NCBI GenBank assembly: GCA_903898755.1
Contig: CAIUGT010000051.1
Location: 17,627 to 81,626 of the forward strand
Length of the DNA stretch: 64,000 bases
Direction of reading: 5' to 3'
From: an uncultured bacterium
Lineage (GTDB): Bacteria > Planctomycetota > Phycisphaerae > Phycisphaerales > SM1A02
Below, in pieces: positions 53,801-61,736 of this stretch (its first letter is position 1; each line of letters starts with the position of its first letter). Under the pieces are notes generated by a model. It ran no database searches. It saw only the letters and a program-made list of their open reading frames with translations, and had not been told where the DNA came from. A program made the translations under genes and the position numbers.

Positions 53801-55490
53801 CTAAAATTGGGATTTCCAACGCGCGCATAAAGCGCGTTGCCGCCATCCAAAAATCATCGCGCACCATAATCATTGCCTGCAATCGTTCGCCATCACATTG
53901 GCGAAGCGCTTGCACTAATTCGCTATCAACGTCTGCGCCCTTGGCATGCAGCCACTGTTCAAATTGATCCAAGACCAAAAAAACTTTTTCTTCACCGCGC
54001 AAGATCTTCCCCTGCCGAATTGCGTTCAGTGATGCCGAGAGTGAAAGTATTTTTGGCAAGTCTGGAAGCCGCCTCCTCAACATTTTAAGAAGCGTCGCCT
54101 CAGTCTGGTCGGAAGTGGCCTCCAAATAAATCACTGTCACCGACGTATCAAGGCGTGGTAAAAGTCCCGCCTTCATCAATGAAGTTTTTCCGCAACCCGA
54201 TGGACCGTAGATCATTCCAACGGCGAAGCCTTCATCTGGATTGCGTGTTTCAATTCGTGTCTTCCAGAAACGAATACTTTCCGGAAGTCCATCGCGTCCC
54301 TGCGGTCCAGGCAATAAGTCCAAGAAAAAATCGCTATCCGTCGCATCAAAAGATCGCAAGCCCTTGGGCACAATCCGAACGGTCTGTCGAGCAAGTTGAT
54401 TCGATGCGTCCAGTGCCGCTGAAGCAGACTCCCCCAATATTTTTTCCGTATGCGCGTGCGTAGCTGAAGTCAGCGAAGCGGTCGACGCCAGCACATTGAC
54501 CGAAGAATCCGCAAGAAACGCGTACAAATCACTGGCCATGTCCTTGGCAACGGAATACCTGTCCACCGCACGCTTAGACATTGCTTTGGTGCAAATGCGT
54601 TCAAGCTCCTTGGGAATATTTTCATTGATCGCGCGCATGGGCTTCGGATCAAGGTTGCGAACTTGATCAAGCACTTCCTCTTGCGTGTTGCCAGTGAAAG
54701 GTCGCCGACCCGTCAGCATCATGTACAGCACAACTCCCAAACTGAAAATATCGGCTCTCCCATCAACGCGGTGCGCCTCGCCGCGCGCCTGCTCTGGTGA
54801 CATGAACGACGGACTGCCCACAACTTTCTGACCCTGCCCCACATCTTGATCACGCAACACAAGACCAAAATCTCCAATCATGGGGTGATCGTCATTGTTG
54901 TCGATCAACACATTTCCAGGCTTGATGTCGCGATGTACCAAACCTTGCGTGTGCGCATAGTTCAATGCCTCCGCCACCGTCGCAGCAATTTTCACGCTCT
55001 CGTTTATTGAAAGCGTCTTGGTCTGTATGCGGATATCAAGATCAAATCCATCAATAAATTTTGAAACCACAAAACAAGGACAAGCCGCATCGCTACCGAC
55101 ATCAAAAACTGGAATGATGTTTGGGTGGTCTAATTTCGCCGCGGCCCTCGCTTCATAAAGAAACTCTTCAACTTGCTCAGAATGCTGAGCAATGTTGTAT
55201 CGAGGAACTTTGATCGCCACCGCGCGCATCAATTGATCATCATGAGCCAAATAAACGCGGCCAAAACTTCCAACACCTAGCAATCGCTCAACGCGGTAGC
55301 GCCCAATGGTCGTGGGCATGGGATCTGGTGCTCGTTCAATGAACGCGGTATGAGCAAGTTGATTCAAGAGATCCAAAGGTTTCAAATTCTTGGATTCGAG
55401 AGGCAGACCCAAATTCATTTGCAAATCGCCCGCAATCGCCGCACGAAATGGATCAGGCAAATCGGATGAATCAGGATCGTCAATTGCCAT
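50874..55490 (-). CDS. Giant Ser/Thr kinase fused to STAND ATPase, TM helix and SUMF1-like domain
   Basis: This is a 1538-residue protein. A eukaryotic-type Ser/Thr kinase comes first: GVGSFGRVYL (72-81), VAIK with Lys94, HRDIKPGN with Asp188 and DFG with Asp207. Next is a STAND-type NTPase with P-loop GPSGCGKTSL (429-438) and VFLVLDQFEQW as Walker B, then a membrane helix in the region INIVILIVLGWSA, then a helical region with HEAT-like repeats. A C-terminal SUMF1/FGE-like domain follows (VRPDIT-type start near 1310, ending VLRGGD and GIFSGFRVART). It lacks the second Cys of the FGE active site, so it is probably a sensor domain. A signalling hub tied to the membrane is inferred. Confidence 0.85.
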   Translation of the reverse strand: MAIDDPDSSDLPDPFRAAIAGDLQMNLGLPLESKNLKPLDLLNQLAHTAFIERAPDPMPTTIGRYRVERLLGVGSFGRVYLAHDDQLMRAVAIKVPRYNIAQHSEQVEEFLYEARAAAKLDHPNIIPVFDVGSDAACPCFVVSKFIDGFDLDIRIQTKTLSINESVKIAATVAEALNYAHTQGLVHRDIKPGNVLIDNNDDHPMIGDFGLVLRDQDVGQGQKVVGSPSFMSPEQARGEAHRVDGRADIFSLGVVLYMMLTGRRPFTGNTQEEVLDQVRNLDPKPMRAINENIPKELERICTKAMSKRAVDRYSVAKDMASDLYAFLADSSVNVLASTASLTSATHAHTEKILGESASAALDASNQLARQTVRIVPKGLRSFDATDSDFFLDLLPGPQGRDGLPESIRFWKTRIETRNPDEGFAVGMIYGPSGCGKTSLMKAGLLPRLDTSVTVIYLEATSDQTEATLLKMLRRRLPDLPKILSLSASLNAIRQGKILRGEEKVFLVLDQFEQWLHAKGADVDSELVQALRQCDGERLQAMIMVRDDFWMAATRFMRALEIPILEGVNSAVVDLFSLRHAQRVLTAFGRAYGELPATGDLSTSQQKFVEDSVAGLAQDGKVISVRLTLFAEMFKGKPWNLNTLLQIGGTEGVASAFLEENFGERAAHPSRRAHRKAAKAVLRALLPESGIDIKGHMQTRAQLQLASGYQGKPREFEELLQMLDRDLRLITPVDSSITNDEDQSAALQDGHYQLAHDYLVPSLRDWLTSRQKETSRGRAELLLVEQANSWQIRRDARQLPSRFQWLQIRLQTSRSSWSQTQRLMMRTAGKRYAVRFAINIVILIVLGWSAQEYYWHSHAQTLLEQLRTAKIDEVPKILGDMAPYRKLLNETLHKELAAAKEDEQEGKKNKEIATFKKQKSKQALYQLALLPSDASQSDELFQSMLQADPEEFNVIRGALEKTKEKHIEALWQKLGEPGESKHRERLRAAAALAKYDPNDSRWRENSNMIVKDLVAENPMFLGAWSEEFQSVREPLLNPLVEIFKHHGTTYAVERNLATTVLVGFAKDKLPILFEIILAADEEQFNAVFLVLKSHGQEAVDLLLTKLDQQLPADALDADKEILARQQANAAVALVQLDHAGKVWPQLKHSSDPRLRSYIIDRMAHSGIDPELLAKQERVENDISIRRAILLALGEFKLVHISSGLREDVVKRAKDIFLNDPDAGLHASAQWLLQQWGEKQWVATTLDSLLQNPQTKEQRKATLKMAQESSRNNASFTEPRWILNAQGQTEVVIFGPVNFMMGNAAKNANETSVDGQHQVQISHSFVLGATDITLNEYRRMNPDFLQTPDEQSRNTRSLDVPVVNLNWYMVARYCNWLSQQEGISEDQWCFEIGKGDNDVKLKSNYQKLKGYRLPTEAELEFAIRANAKTAYFFGESSNLLSKYAWYEQNSQSSAWPVAQKKPNDFGMFDSVGNVWQWCADWIGPYPTDAVVDPQGPATGSKRVLRGGDEYYGSDLCTSWSRGKLTPEYRGIFSGFRVARTP

Positions 55491-55567
55491 GAAGCAGCCA
55501 CGATATCAGGTTGTGAATTCAATAAAATAAATTTCACCTTCACGGTCCTGCGCAATAGACTGCATTC

Positions 55568-56593
55568 ATGCTTCAAATTGGCGCGCTCACACTTCAAACT
55601 CCCATGTTGCTTGCGCCCATGGCTGGCCACTGCGATCTTGCTTTTCGCATTCTTTGCCGCGAACAGGGTGGCGTTGGCCTTGCCAGCACTGATCTATTAA
55701 ATAGTCACGCGTTGTTGCGCGGCGCGCGTCGCTCGCTGGAACTTGCACAAACCAATGAGTTTGATCAACCGTGCGGAATGCAGCTGTACGGAAATTGGAC
55801 AGACCCTCTACCGGAGGCCGCCATCTGGGCGGTTGATCATGGCGCCAAACTGATCGACATCAACATGGGGTGTCCCGTTGACAAAGTGGCAAAAAAACAC
55901 GGCGGTTCACTACTGCTTTGCCACGTGTGCGACACGGTGCAACTTGCCAAACGAATCGTTGACGCGGTGGCCAAACACACCAACGGGCGCGTGCCAGTGA
56001 CCGCCAAAGTTCGCCTGGGCTGGGACCCTGATCGCTTTGTTGCGCCTGAACTTGCCCGTCAACTTGAGGATGTGGGCATTGCCGCCGTCACCGTGCACGG
56101 TCGCTACACATGTCAAATGTTTAGCGGCCACGCCGATTGGAATCGCATTGGCGAAGTTGTCTCCGCCGTGAAAAATATTCCCATCATTGGCAATGGTGAT
56201 GTGACCGAGCCCGAGCATGCTGTGCAAATCATGAAACAGACTGGCTGCAAAGGCGTCATGGTTGGTCGTGGTTCACTACGCACTCCGTGGATTTTCCAGC
56301 GCGCCAGTCACTTGATCGCCACAGGCACATTGCTGCCAGAACCAACGCCGGATCAAAAGTGTCAGGTGATTGATCGTCATATTCAACTGTTAGAACAGTA
56401 CAGCCCAGGTCCCAGCGCGGTTGAATGCATGCGCAAGCGCATTAGTTGGTATGGGAAAAACATGGGCCACGTGAAGCCGCTCAAAGAAGGCATTCGCACC
56501 GCCACCACCACCGCGCAAATGCGGGAAGTGATTGCTGATTGGCGCGGGCGCGCTTTGGAAACAACTTTAAATATCACACCACTGTCGCACTAA
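55568..56593 (+). CDS. dusB: tRNA-dihydrouridine synthase
   Basis: This is a 341-residue flavin-dependent enzyme that reduces uridine to dihydrouridine in the tRNA D-loop. The opening [19 protein letters not shown], the FMN-site run CGMQLYGNW, and the catalytic Cys102 in NMGCPVDKV with a following HGGSLLL are Dus features; [12 protein letters not shown] and [15 protein letters not shown] are further matches. The length and motifs fit DusB, although DusA and DusC also resemble it. It is divergent from the kinase gene, with 77 bases between them. Confidence 0.92.
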   Translation: MLQIGALTLQTPMLLAPMAGHCDLAFRILCREQGGVGLASTDLLNSHALLRGARRSLELAQTNEFDQPCGMQLYGNWTDPLPEAAIWAVDHGAKLIDINMGCPVDKVAKKHGGSLLLCHVCDTVQLAKRIVDAVAKHTNGRVPVTAKVRLGWDPDRFVAPELARQLEDVGIAAVTVHGRYTCQMFSGHADWNRIGEVVSAVKNIPIIGNGDVTEPEHAVQIMKQTGCKGVMVGRGSLRTPWIFQRASHLIATGTLLPEPTPDQKCQVIDRHIQLLEQYSPGPSAVECMRKRISWYGKNMGHVKPLKEGIRTATTTAQMREVIADWRGRALETTLNITPLSH

Positions 56594-57199
56594 GACGAAA
56601 TGGATTTAAATCGTCTGGCGGCGGCAATCCCGAAGGAATCCTGAGCCGAAGCTCTACACCATACAAGTGAAATCATTTCTTCCAAACATTTTCAAGTGAA
56701 GTACTGCAACTACGAATTGAAAATACTTTCGTGTGCTTTCACAATGAAATGCGAACGCTCTTTGGAATCGCACTCCCAATTCCTGACATGCAATTCATGC
56801 GCCTCGATGCTTTGAAAGAACGTGTGAATATGAGTGGGGATCCCCAAAAAAGCCTTGGAATGCTCTAATGGAATTCACTATGAGTCTGATAACTTCAAAT
56901 TAGATGGAATTATTTACATTCCAGTTTGGCAAGTTGGAAATCAAATTCAACTATGTGACTGACATGAAAGGCTGAAAATCGGGCTCGTAGCTCGATAGTC
57001 CACTTGTTCAATGCCGAGAAGTCACAAATTTGTTTGGAATCTTTTATTGCCGCAACACATGCTCGACATTGTGCGTATGAGGTATTGAAGAGATATCCGC
57101 TTTGCGTAAGCAAACAGATAGTAGGTTGAGGGAAGGTCAGGGTTATTTATTAACCGTGAACCGGGTTCAAAATAAAAAGATCTGAGGAAAGGGAAAGTT
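56594..57199. other. Gene-poor stretch of about 600 bases
   Basis: I find no convincing gene here. Short minus-strand frames near 56910-57276 lack a ribosome-binding site and have no family resemblance. The last 60 bases hold the inverted repeats at 57141-57168. A run near 56982-57025 begins like a tRNA (CTCGTAGCTCGATAG) but does not fold as one. The stretch GGCGGCAATCCCGAAGGAATCCTGA (read in two parts, near 56617) might be structured RNA; I cannot identify it. Confidence 0.4.
57141..57168. promoter_or_regulatory. Two adjacent inverted repeats upstream of a secreted-protein gene
   Basis: GGTTA-TTTAT-TAACC and GAACC-G-GGTTC are perfect five-base inverted repeats, two bases apart, 31 bases before the ATG at 57200. 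Together they could be an operator for a dimeric regulator or part of the leader. No promoter boxes can be assigned with confidence. Confidence 0.3.
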
Positions 57200-57766
57200 A
57201 TGCATCTACAAAAGGGTTTGGGAAAAGGATTTGTTATCCCATTGCTTGCAACAGCAATGATCGCATCTGGGGCCAAAGCTGCTTTAGTTACCTATTCTAC
57301 TGTTGTTACAAATAACACGACGTCGGAAAAGGAATATGACTTTAGTAAAGAATTCACCCTCACAGGCAATTTAGGCAATACCGGTGGTTCTGGTTCTCTT
57401 GCCATTGTCGTTACGGATATCCGTGGCGGCGGTGCGTATGTGAAAGGTGTTGGAACAACATCCATATTCGCCAGCTTTGTCAATAACATTCAAGTGGCTT
57501 CACTAACCCCACCCACAAGTATTTCCGCCATTCAATTTGGGCAAGGTTCTTACTCCGCTCAATTTACCGCAAAAAACTATGGCGTTCTGGGAAACATCAG
57601 CGACATTATTAAATCACAGTTGAAATTCATTCTTTCGGCTGGCGATCAAGCTGTGGTTTCAAGCACATTTGAAGTTGTTTCGTTCACGCCAACCCCCGGT
57701 GCCCTTGCTTTAATTTGCATGGCAGGCGGGCTCGGCTTACGCGGTCGACGCCGAGTGGGTAATTAA
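57200..57766 (+). CDS. Secreted protein with PTPG-type sorting signal
   Basis: This is a 188-residue protein with a signal peptide (about 1-28, ending SGAKAA) and a Ser/Thr/Gly-rich beta body. At the C terminus lie TPTPGALAL, a hydrophobic run and LRGRRR, then a short tail: the PEP-CTERM-like layout of Phycisphaerae, with PTPG in place of PEP. Such signals are expected to be processed by an exosortase-type enzyme and to place the protein at the cell surface; none is in the window. A purine-rich stretch, GAGGAAAGGG, precedes the ATG. Function unknown. Confidence 0.7.
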   Translation: MHLQKGLGKGFVIPLLATAMIASGAKAALVTYSTVVTNNTTSEKEYDFSKEFTLTGNLGNTGGSGSLAIVVTDIRGGGAYVKGVGTTSIFASFVNNIQVASLTPPTSISAIQFGQGSYSAQFTAKNYGVLGNISDIIKSQLKFILSAGDQAVVSSTFEVVSFTPTPGALALICMAGGLGLRGRRRVGN

Positions 57767-57911
57767 AAATTTACAAATAATCCAAATCTCATTTTGACAA
57801 TGGGATGTTTGAAATAGATGGTTGGTTCAGAGTTTAAAAAGGTTTGAAAAGGTTGAATCACAATTCTCAGCTTGTTGTTGGGAATTTAAAATTTAGTAGA
57901 GGGAAGAAAAG

Positions 57912-58640
57912 ATGTTCAAGTTTGCAATTATTTCAGTCGCCGCTGCAGCACTTTCGGGGCCTGCGTTGGCTGGTCCAATTCTTAATTTACAAATCACCGT
58001 GGACGGTAGTAAATCCACCACCCTTCAAGAAGGTCAACTCACTCCCTTTAACGATTACAGTTATGCGGGCTCCGTAGGTGATGGGTATCCCGTCACTTCA
58101 TGGATTGTTGGATGGGATATTGCCTCTGATTTTGCTTCAAGATCATTTGTCACTAATGGATTCACAATTGCCAACTTGGGATCAGCAACGAAACGCTTCA
58201 ATATTCTGCTGGACATTCCCAATGCACCACCAAGCGGAGCTGGAACACAATCGTGGCAATTCTTTGGAAATCTTGGCGGAACTTTAACCAGCAACTCTGC
58301 TAGTTCTTCCACACTTTCTTCGATAGGAACCAATCCACTCTGGCAAGGCCTTCGTGGCGGAACTTCTCCTGGCACAAATTCACAACTAATGAGTTACTTT
58401 ACATTTTCAAGCCCAGGCTCCGTGTCTTCTCTCATTCCAGAAGCCACAGTTACGCCCTACACCGTCGCAGGACCTTTAGGCGCCAGCCTTGGCTACCAGT
58501 TTCAATTTGATCTCTCTGCTCGTTCAACTGTTTCATTCAGTGGAATTTGGGGAGCGAATTTAGTTGTTCCAGCTCCAAGTGCATTGGCTTTATGCGGAAT
58601 TTCAGGACTGATTATCAAAAGACGCCGTCGTTTGAATTAA
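57912..58640 (+). CDS. Secreted protein with VPAP-type sorting signal
   Basis: This is a 242-residue protein with a signal peptide ending GPALAG and a beta-rich body with many Ser and Thr residues. The C terminus reads VPAPSALALCG, then a hydrophobic run and IKRRRR, a second PEP-CTERM-like form with VPAP. It lies 145 bases after the PTPG-signal gene; both seem to be related surface proteins, though their bodies are not alike. A strong purine stretch, AGAGGGAAG, precedes the ATG. It is followed by a clear intrinsic terminator. Function unknown. Confidence 0.7.
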   Translation: MFKFAIISVAAAALSGPALAGPILNLQITVDGSKSTTLQEGQLTPFNDYSYAGSVGDGYPVTSWIVGWDIASDFASRSFVTNGFTIANLGSATKRFNILLDIPNAPPSGAGTQSWQFFGNLGGTLTSNSASSSTLSSIGTNPLWQGLRGGTSPGTNSQLMSYFTFSSPGSVSSLIPEATVTPYTVAGPLGASLGYQFQFDLSARSTVSFSGIWGANLVVPAPSALALCGISGLIIKRRRRLN

Positions 58641-58715
58641 GTCCTTCATAACAATTGCGGGCGCGCCGTGAGAAATATCCGGCAACCCCGCTCAGGTCAC
58701 TCCCCCGTTTGCGTT

Positions 58716-58750
58716 ACGAGTCCTTTCAACAGGACTCGTTTCGTTTTTAT
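58716..58750 (+). terminator. Intrinsic terminator after the VPAP-signal gene
   Basis: ACGAGTCCT and AGGACTCGT form a perfect nine-base stem with a six-base loop, followed on the plus strand by TTCGTTTTTA. This fits a rho-independent terminator for the gene ending at 58640. Confidence 0.85.
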
Positions 58751-58816
58751 CTTTGTGCAAATCTGCCGGCACAAGTCAACGCCTGCAATTGCTCGAAACT
58801 GATTGTTCAGATTTTT

Positions 58817-59452
58817 TCAGCCCGCTGGGTTACGCAGTTCGCGCGCTTGCGGCAAATCTTCAATGCGTGAAATTCCAAACACCCGCAAGAACTCGCTAGT
58901 TGTTCCGTACAACATTGGTCGGCCAAGCTCTTCCGCGCGACCTGTGATGCGAACAAGGCGCCGCTCCATTAAGCCGCGCAACACGTCGCCACAAGCAACG
59001 CCACGTACCGCTTCTAGCTCGGAACGCAAAGTGGGTTGCCGATAGGCAATAATGGCCAATGTGTCTAAGGCAGCAGGTGTCAAACGACCTTGTAACTTGG
59101 CGCCGTGCACCCGCGTCAAAAGGGGTCCAAATTTGCTGAGAGTGAGCAACTGCCAGCCGCCGGCCAAACGCTCGATGCGGAAACTTCTACCAGACTGCGC
59201 GTACTCGGTGTTCAAGTGGTCTATCGCCTGCTTGACCATGGTCACAGGCATTTTATCTTTGGCGCTGGCAGAACCCAATCCAAGCATGTCAACTAATTTG
59301 GTTTCGCTGAGTGGACGGCTTATAGAAAGCAACACCGCCTCCACGCGCGATTCAATCGATTGATCGGCACATGGAGTTTCGTCGGGCGCCTTCATAAACG
59401 CAGGGACTTCGGCGGAGACTTCGGATTGTTCTGTGACTTCTTGCGATTCCAT
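58817..59452 (-). CDS. scpB: Segregation and condensation protein B
   Basis: This is a 211-residue kleisin-associated protein that with ScpA and SMC helps organise and segregate the chromosome. Family features are the winged-helix run LTPAALDTLAIIAYRQPTLR, EAVRGVACGDVLRGLMERRLVRITGRAEELGRP (read in parts) and the end YGTTSEFLRVFGI. The N-terminal 30 residues are acidic and not conserved, so an inner start is possible. Neither scpA nor smc is in the window. It is the last gene of the minus-strand run from 62.8 kb. Confidence 0.93.
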   Translation of the reverse strand: MESQEVTEQSEVSAEVPAFMKAPDETPCADQSIESRVEAVLLSISRPLSETKLVDMLGLGSASAKDKMPVTMVKQAIDHLNTEYAQSGRSFRIERLAGGWQLLTLSKFGPLLTRVHGAKLQGRLTPAALDTLAIIAYRQPTLRSELEAVRGVACGDVLRGLMERRLVRITGRAEELGRPMLYGTTSEFLRVFGISRIEDLPQARELRNPAG

Positions 59453-59518
59453 GCATCACCTTTATGCCGCGAATTTTATGATCCGTGCGGCGACTGAATT
59501 TTGTTCATACAACTGACA

Positions 59519-59947
59519 TCAGGCGCGCTGACCGGCGCGCCTGCCCGCTGCGTTTACTTTGGCTTGAGCTACGCGTTGCGCGCGCTCAACTGATTCACGC
59601 GCGGCGAGAGAAGTATTTCCAGGTGCCATTGCTTTTTGATTTGCATCGGCAAGTAGGGCCGAAGCTTGCTTCACGTCAATACTGGAAATGTCTACCGTGC
59701 TGTCCGCGAGCAGAGTTAAATTGTCGCCCTGCATTTGCGCGAAACCACCATCAGTTAATATTTGCACAGTTGATCCCGTGGCGCATTTCACCGTAAGCAC
59801 TCCAGTGCCAAGCTTTGTGAGAAATGGACTTGCGCCAGGCATGACGCCAACTTGTCCATCCCATGCTTCAAATGAAACATAATTGGCCTTTTCTTCAAGG
59901 CTGATTGCGTTTGGTGTGACAACGGTGCAGTGGATTGGTGTGGCCAT
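59519..59947 (-). CDS. atpC: ATP synthase epsilon subunit
   Basis: This is a 142-residue protein matching the epsilon subunit of F-type ATP synthase: HCTVVTPNAISLEEKANYVSF at the start, DGQVGVMPGASPFLTKLG, and ILTDGGFAQMQGDNLTLL in the beta-sandwich, followed by a helical C terminus with Ala-rich heptads. Epsilon couples rotation to catalysis and can inhibit ATP hydrolysis. The ATG at 59947 is chosen since it is preceded by CGGAG; the longer frame adds 11 residues. It is isolated from other atp genes; its neighbours are the CYTH protein and scpB. Confidence 0.88.
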   Translation of the reverse strand: MATPIHCTVVTPNAISLEEKANYVSFEAWDGQVGVMPGASPFLTKLGTGVLTVKCATGSTVQILTDGGFAQMQGDNLTLLADSTVDISSIDVKQASALLADANQKAMAPGNTSLAARESVERAQRVAQAKVNAAGRRAGQRA

Positions 59948-59992
59948 TTTTATAAACTCCGAGGGCGGTGATGTTAGCAAGGTTTCACGGGA

Positions 59993-60496
59993 TTATTTGG
60001 GTAAACCATGCACCGCCAAGGCGTGATTTCGATAGCGCGGATCATGGGAAACTTCGCGCACAATGTCGGCGGCAAGCCACTGGGGAAAGTCGCACGCAGC
60101 GTGCTCGCTTGGAAGTTCAACCTCCACCATGACCAATGGAAAATCAAGGAACTCATCGACTTCCCAAGTCAGTCCCGCCTCACTCACACGATGACGCACT
60201 TTGCGAATGCGCTTGCCTTGCGTCAGCGGCCAGAGCCTTTCAAATGCCGCGCGATCAAGCGACTGCTCGGTTTCTTGGCGCACAACGCCTTGCCCTTGCT
60301 TAATGGTGTGGAAATATTCAATGGTTCCGTCGCCAAACTCAACAGATCGAATGCGTCCTTCGCGAAAATTTTGATCGTGGACGGAATGCTCTGGTAAATA
60401 GCCTTGTTGGATTTTCCAAATCACTGCACCCACTGGTAGAGCGGGCATTGCGCGCGCAATCCAAACTCGTTCAATTTCTTGCATGGTGCCCATCAT
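59993..60496 (-). CDS. CYTH-domain protein
   Basis: This is a 167-residue protein resembling the CYTH superfamily (adenylate cyclase class IV / thiamine triphosphatase fold). Its opening has the EIER motif (MQEIERVWIAR), with acidic and basic strand residues following in RIRSVEFGDG, IRKVRHRV and WEVDEFLDFPLVMVEVELP, which fit the triphosphate tunnel. Enzymes of this family act on triphosphates or form cAMP. The start is uncertain: three ATGs lie close together (60496, 60493, 60484). It lies between holB and atpC on the same strand. Confidence 0.75.
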   Translation of the reverse strand: MMGTMQEIERVWIARAMPALPVGAVIWKIQQGYLPEHSVHDQNFREGRIRSVEFGDGTIEYFHTIKQGQGVVRQETEQSLDRAAFERLWPLTQGKRIRKVRHRVSEAGLTWEVDEFLDFPLVMVEVELPSEHAACDFPQWLAADIVREVSHDPRYRNHALAVHGLPK

Positions 60497-60623
60497 TTGG
60501 ATTCGTATGTTACGCGGGGTCTGTATTGGAGCGTTGCAAATATCAAACAACGAAGTCGGTGACACATTGACATTTGTGCGGTTCGACACTGTTGAAGACC
60601 TTGCAGTGTGTCATGAAATAATT

Positions 60624-61736
60624 TCAACGAGTCGCCACCAGCGCGCAGGCCTGGCTCCACGCTGCCACAAGGGAGGACATGACCAACTTTAAATTCACAT
60701 TGGCGCGAACGGCCTCTTCGAATGTGTCGAGCGTGCGCATAGCGCGTTGAATGGCGTCAAGCGCCTCGCGGTCATTGGCGGCCGCGGCGTTCATAAGTCG
60801 CTGGCGCAAATGCAAACCAGCCAGGCGTACCAACATTCCAACCCCTTGACGATTAGCCGCGTCCTTGCTGGCACCTTCATTGTCCTTGATCAATTTTTCA
60901 GCGTATTCCTCGGCACATTTGCTCATTTCTTCGGCAAGTGAAGGTGGAAAATTGCCTTGATCCAATTGCTTGAATTGCGGATGCAACGTTTGCCACCATT
61001 GATACAAACCAAATTTGGAACCAAGCAGCGCCAGGCCCGGACTGCCTTCTGCAAATTGCAGCAACCATGTCCGCTCCGCGCCATCAACTTGCCAATCGTG
61101 TTGATCCGACCACTGTTGCATGGCTTGGGGCGCAAGCGGACCAAACGAAACACGATGACAGCGACTGCGAATGGTTGGAAGCAATCGGTCTTCGCGCGAA
61201 GTCACCAAAAAAAGATATGTGCCAAGCGGTGGCTCCTCCAAGGTTTTCAGCAGCACATTTTGCGCCTCGTTTTCAAGCAGTTCGGCCTCGTCAATTACAA
61301 ACACTTTGGCGCGGCCACGCGCGGGCGTTCGCTGCACGGCGGAATCCAACATGCGCCCCTCGCCATCAACGCCACCAATTAAAGTCTCGCGCAGCAAATC
61401 CACTGGAATGTTCATTTGCTTCTTGTCGCGCAGTTCACGGCTTTGACTCACGGCCGCCAATTCTTTTCGAATCACAATAAAATCTGGATGTGATCCCGCG
61501 TTCAGAAGTGCGGCATCTTCGGTGCCAGTGGGTGGCGCAAACGCCGCGACGTCGGCGGGAGTTGTCGCTGGATCAAGCACCAATCCAGCGAATACTTTGG
61601 CGGCTAGGGATTTACCAACACCCATGGGCCCATGCAAAATCCACGCATGATGCACGCGGGAGCTTGCAAACGCGCGAGTGAGCGCGCCGATGGCTTTGGG
61701 TTGACCAAGCAGTGGACTTTCTTGCGCTCCACTCAT
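60624..61736 (-). CDS. holB: DNA polymerase III delta' subunit
   Basis: This is a 370-residue clamp-loader subunit of the AAA+ type. The P-loop is GPMGVGKS (36-43), with VFVIDEAELL and LLKTLEEPP as the Walker B and following helix, and TIRSRCHRVSF as the SRC motif of clamp loaders. The zinc-binding Cys cluster common in DnaX is absent, which favours delta'. A long insert lies near residues 60-115. Its start overlaps the stop of the SPOR-like gene by four bases, so the two are coupled. Delta' opens or loads the sliding clamp with the other clamp-loader subunits. Confidence 0.85.
   Translation of the reverse strand: MSGAQESPLLGQPKAIGALTRAFASSRVHHAWILHGPMGVGKSLAAKVFAGLVLDPATTPADVAAFAPPTGTEDAALLNAGSHPDFIVIRKELAAVSQSRELRDKKQMNIPVDLLRETLIGGVDGEGRMLDSAVQRTPARGRAKVFVIDEAELLENEAQNVLLKTLEEPPLGTYLFLVTSREDRLLPTIRSRCHRVSFGPLAPQAMQQWSDQHDWQVDGAERTWLLQFAEGSPGLALLGSKFGLYQWWQTLHPQFKQLDQGNFPPSLAEEMSKCAEEYAEKLIKDNEGASKDAANRQGVGMLVRLAGLHLRQRLMNAAAANDREALDAIQRAMRTLDTFEEAVRANVNLKLVMSSLVAAWSQACALVATR

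Noticed and set aside
56982..57025. Possible tRNA (CTCGTAGCTCGATAG start)
   Set aside because: Only the first part resembles a tRNA; no T arm or matching acceptor strand follows.
56910..57276. Two short minus-strand frames (67 and 84 codons)
   Set aside because: They overlap each other and the start of the secreted-protein gene, and show no ribosome-binding site or family resemblance.
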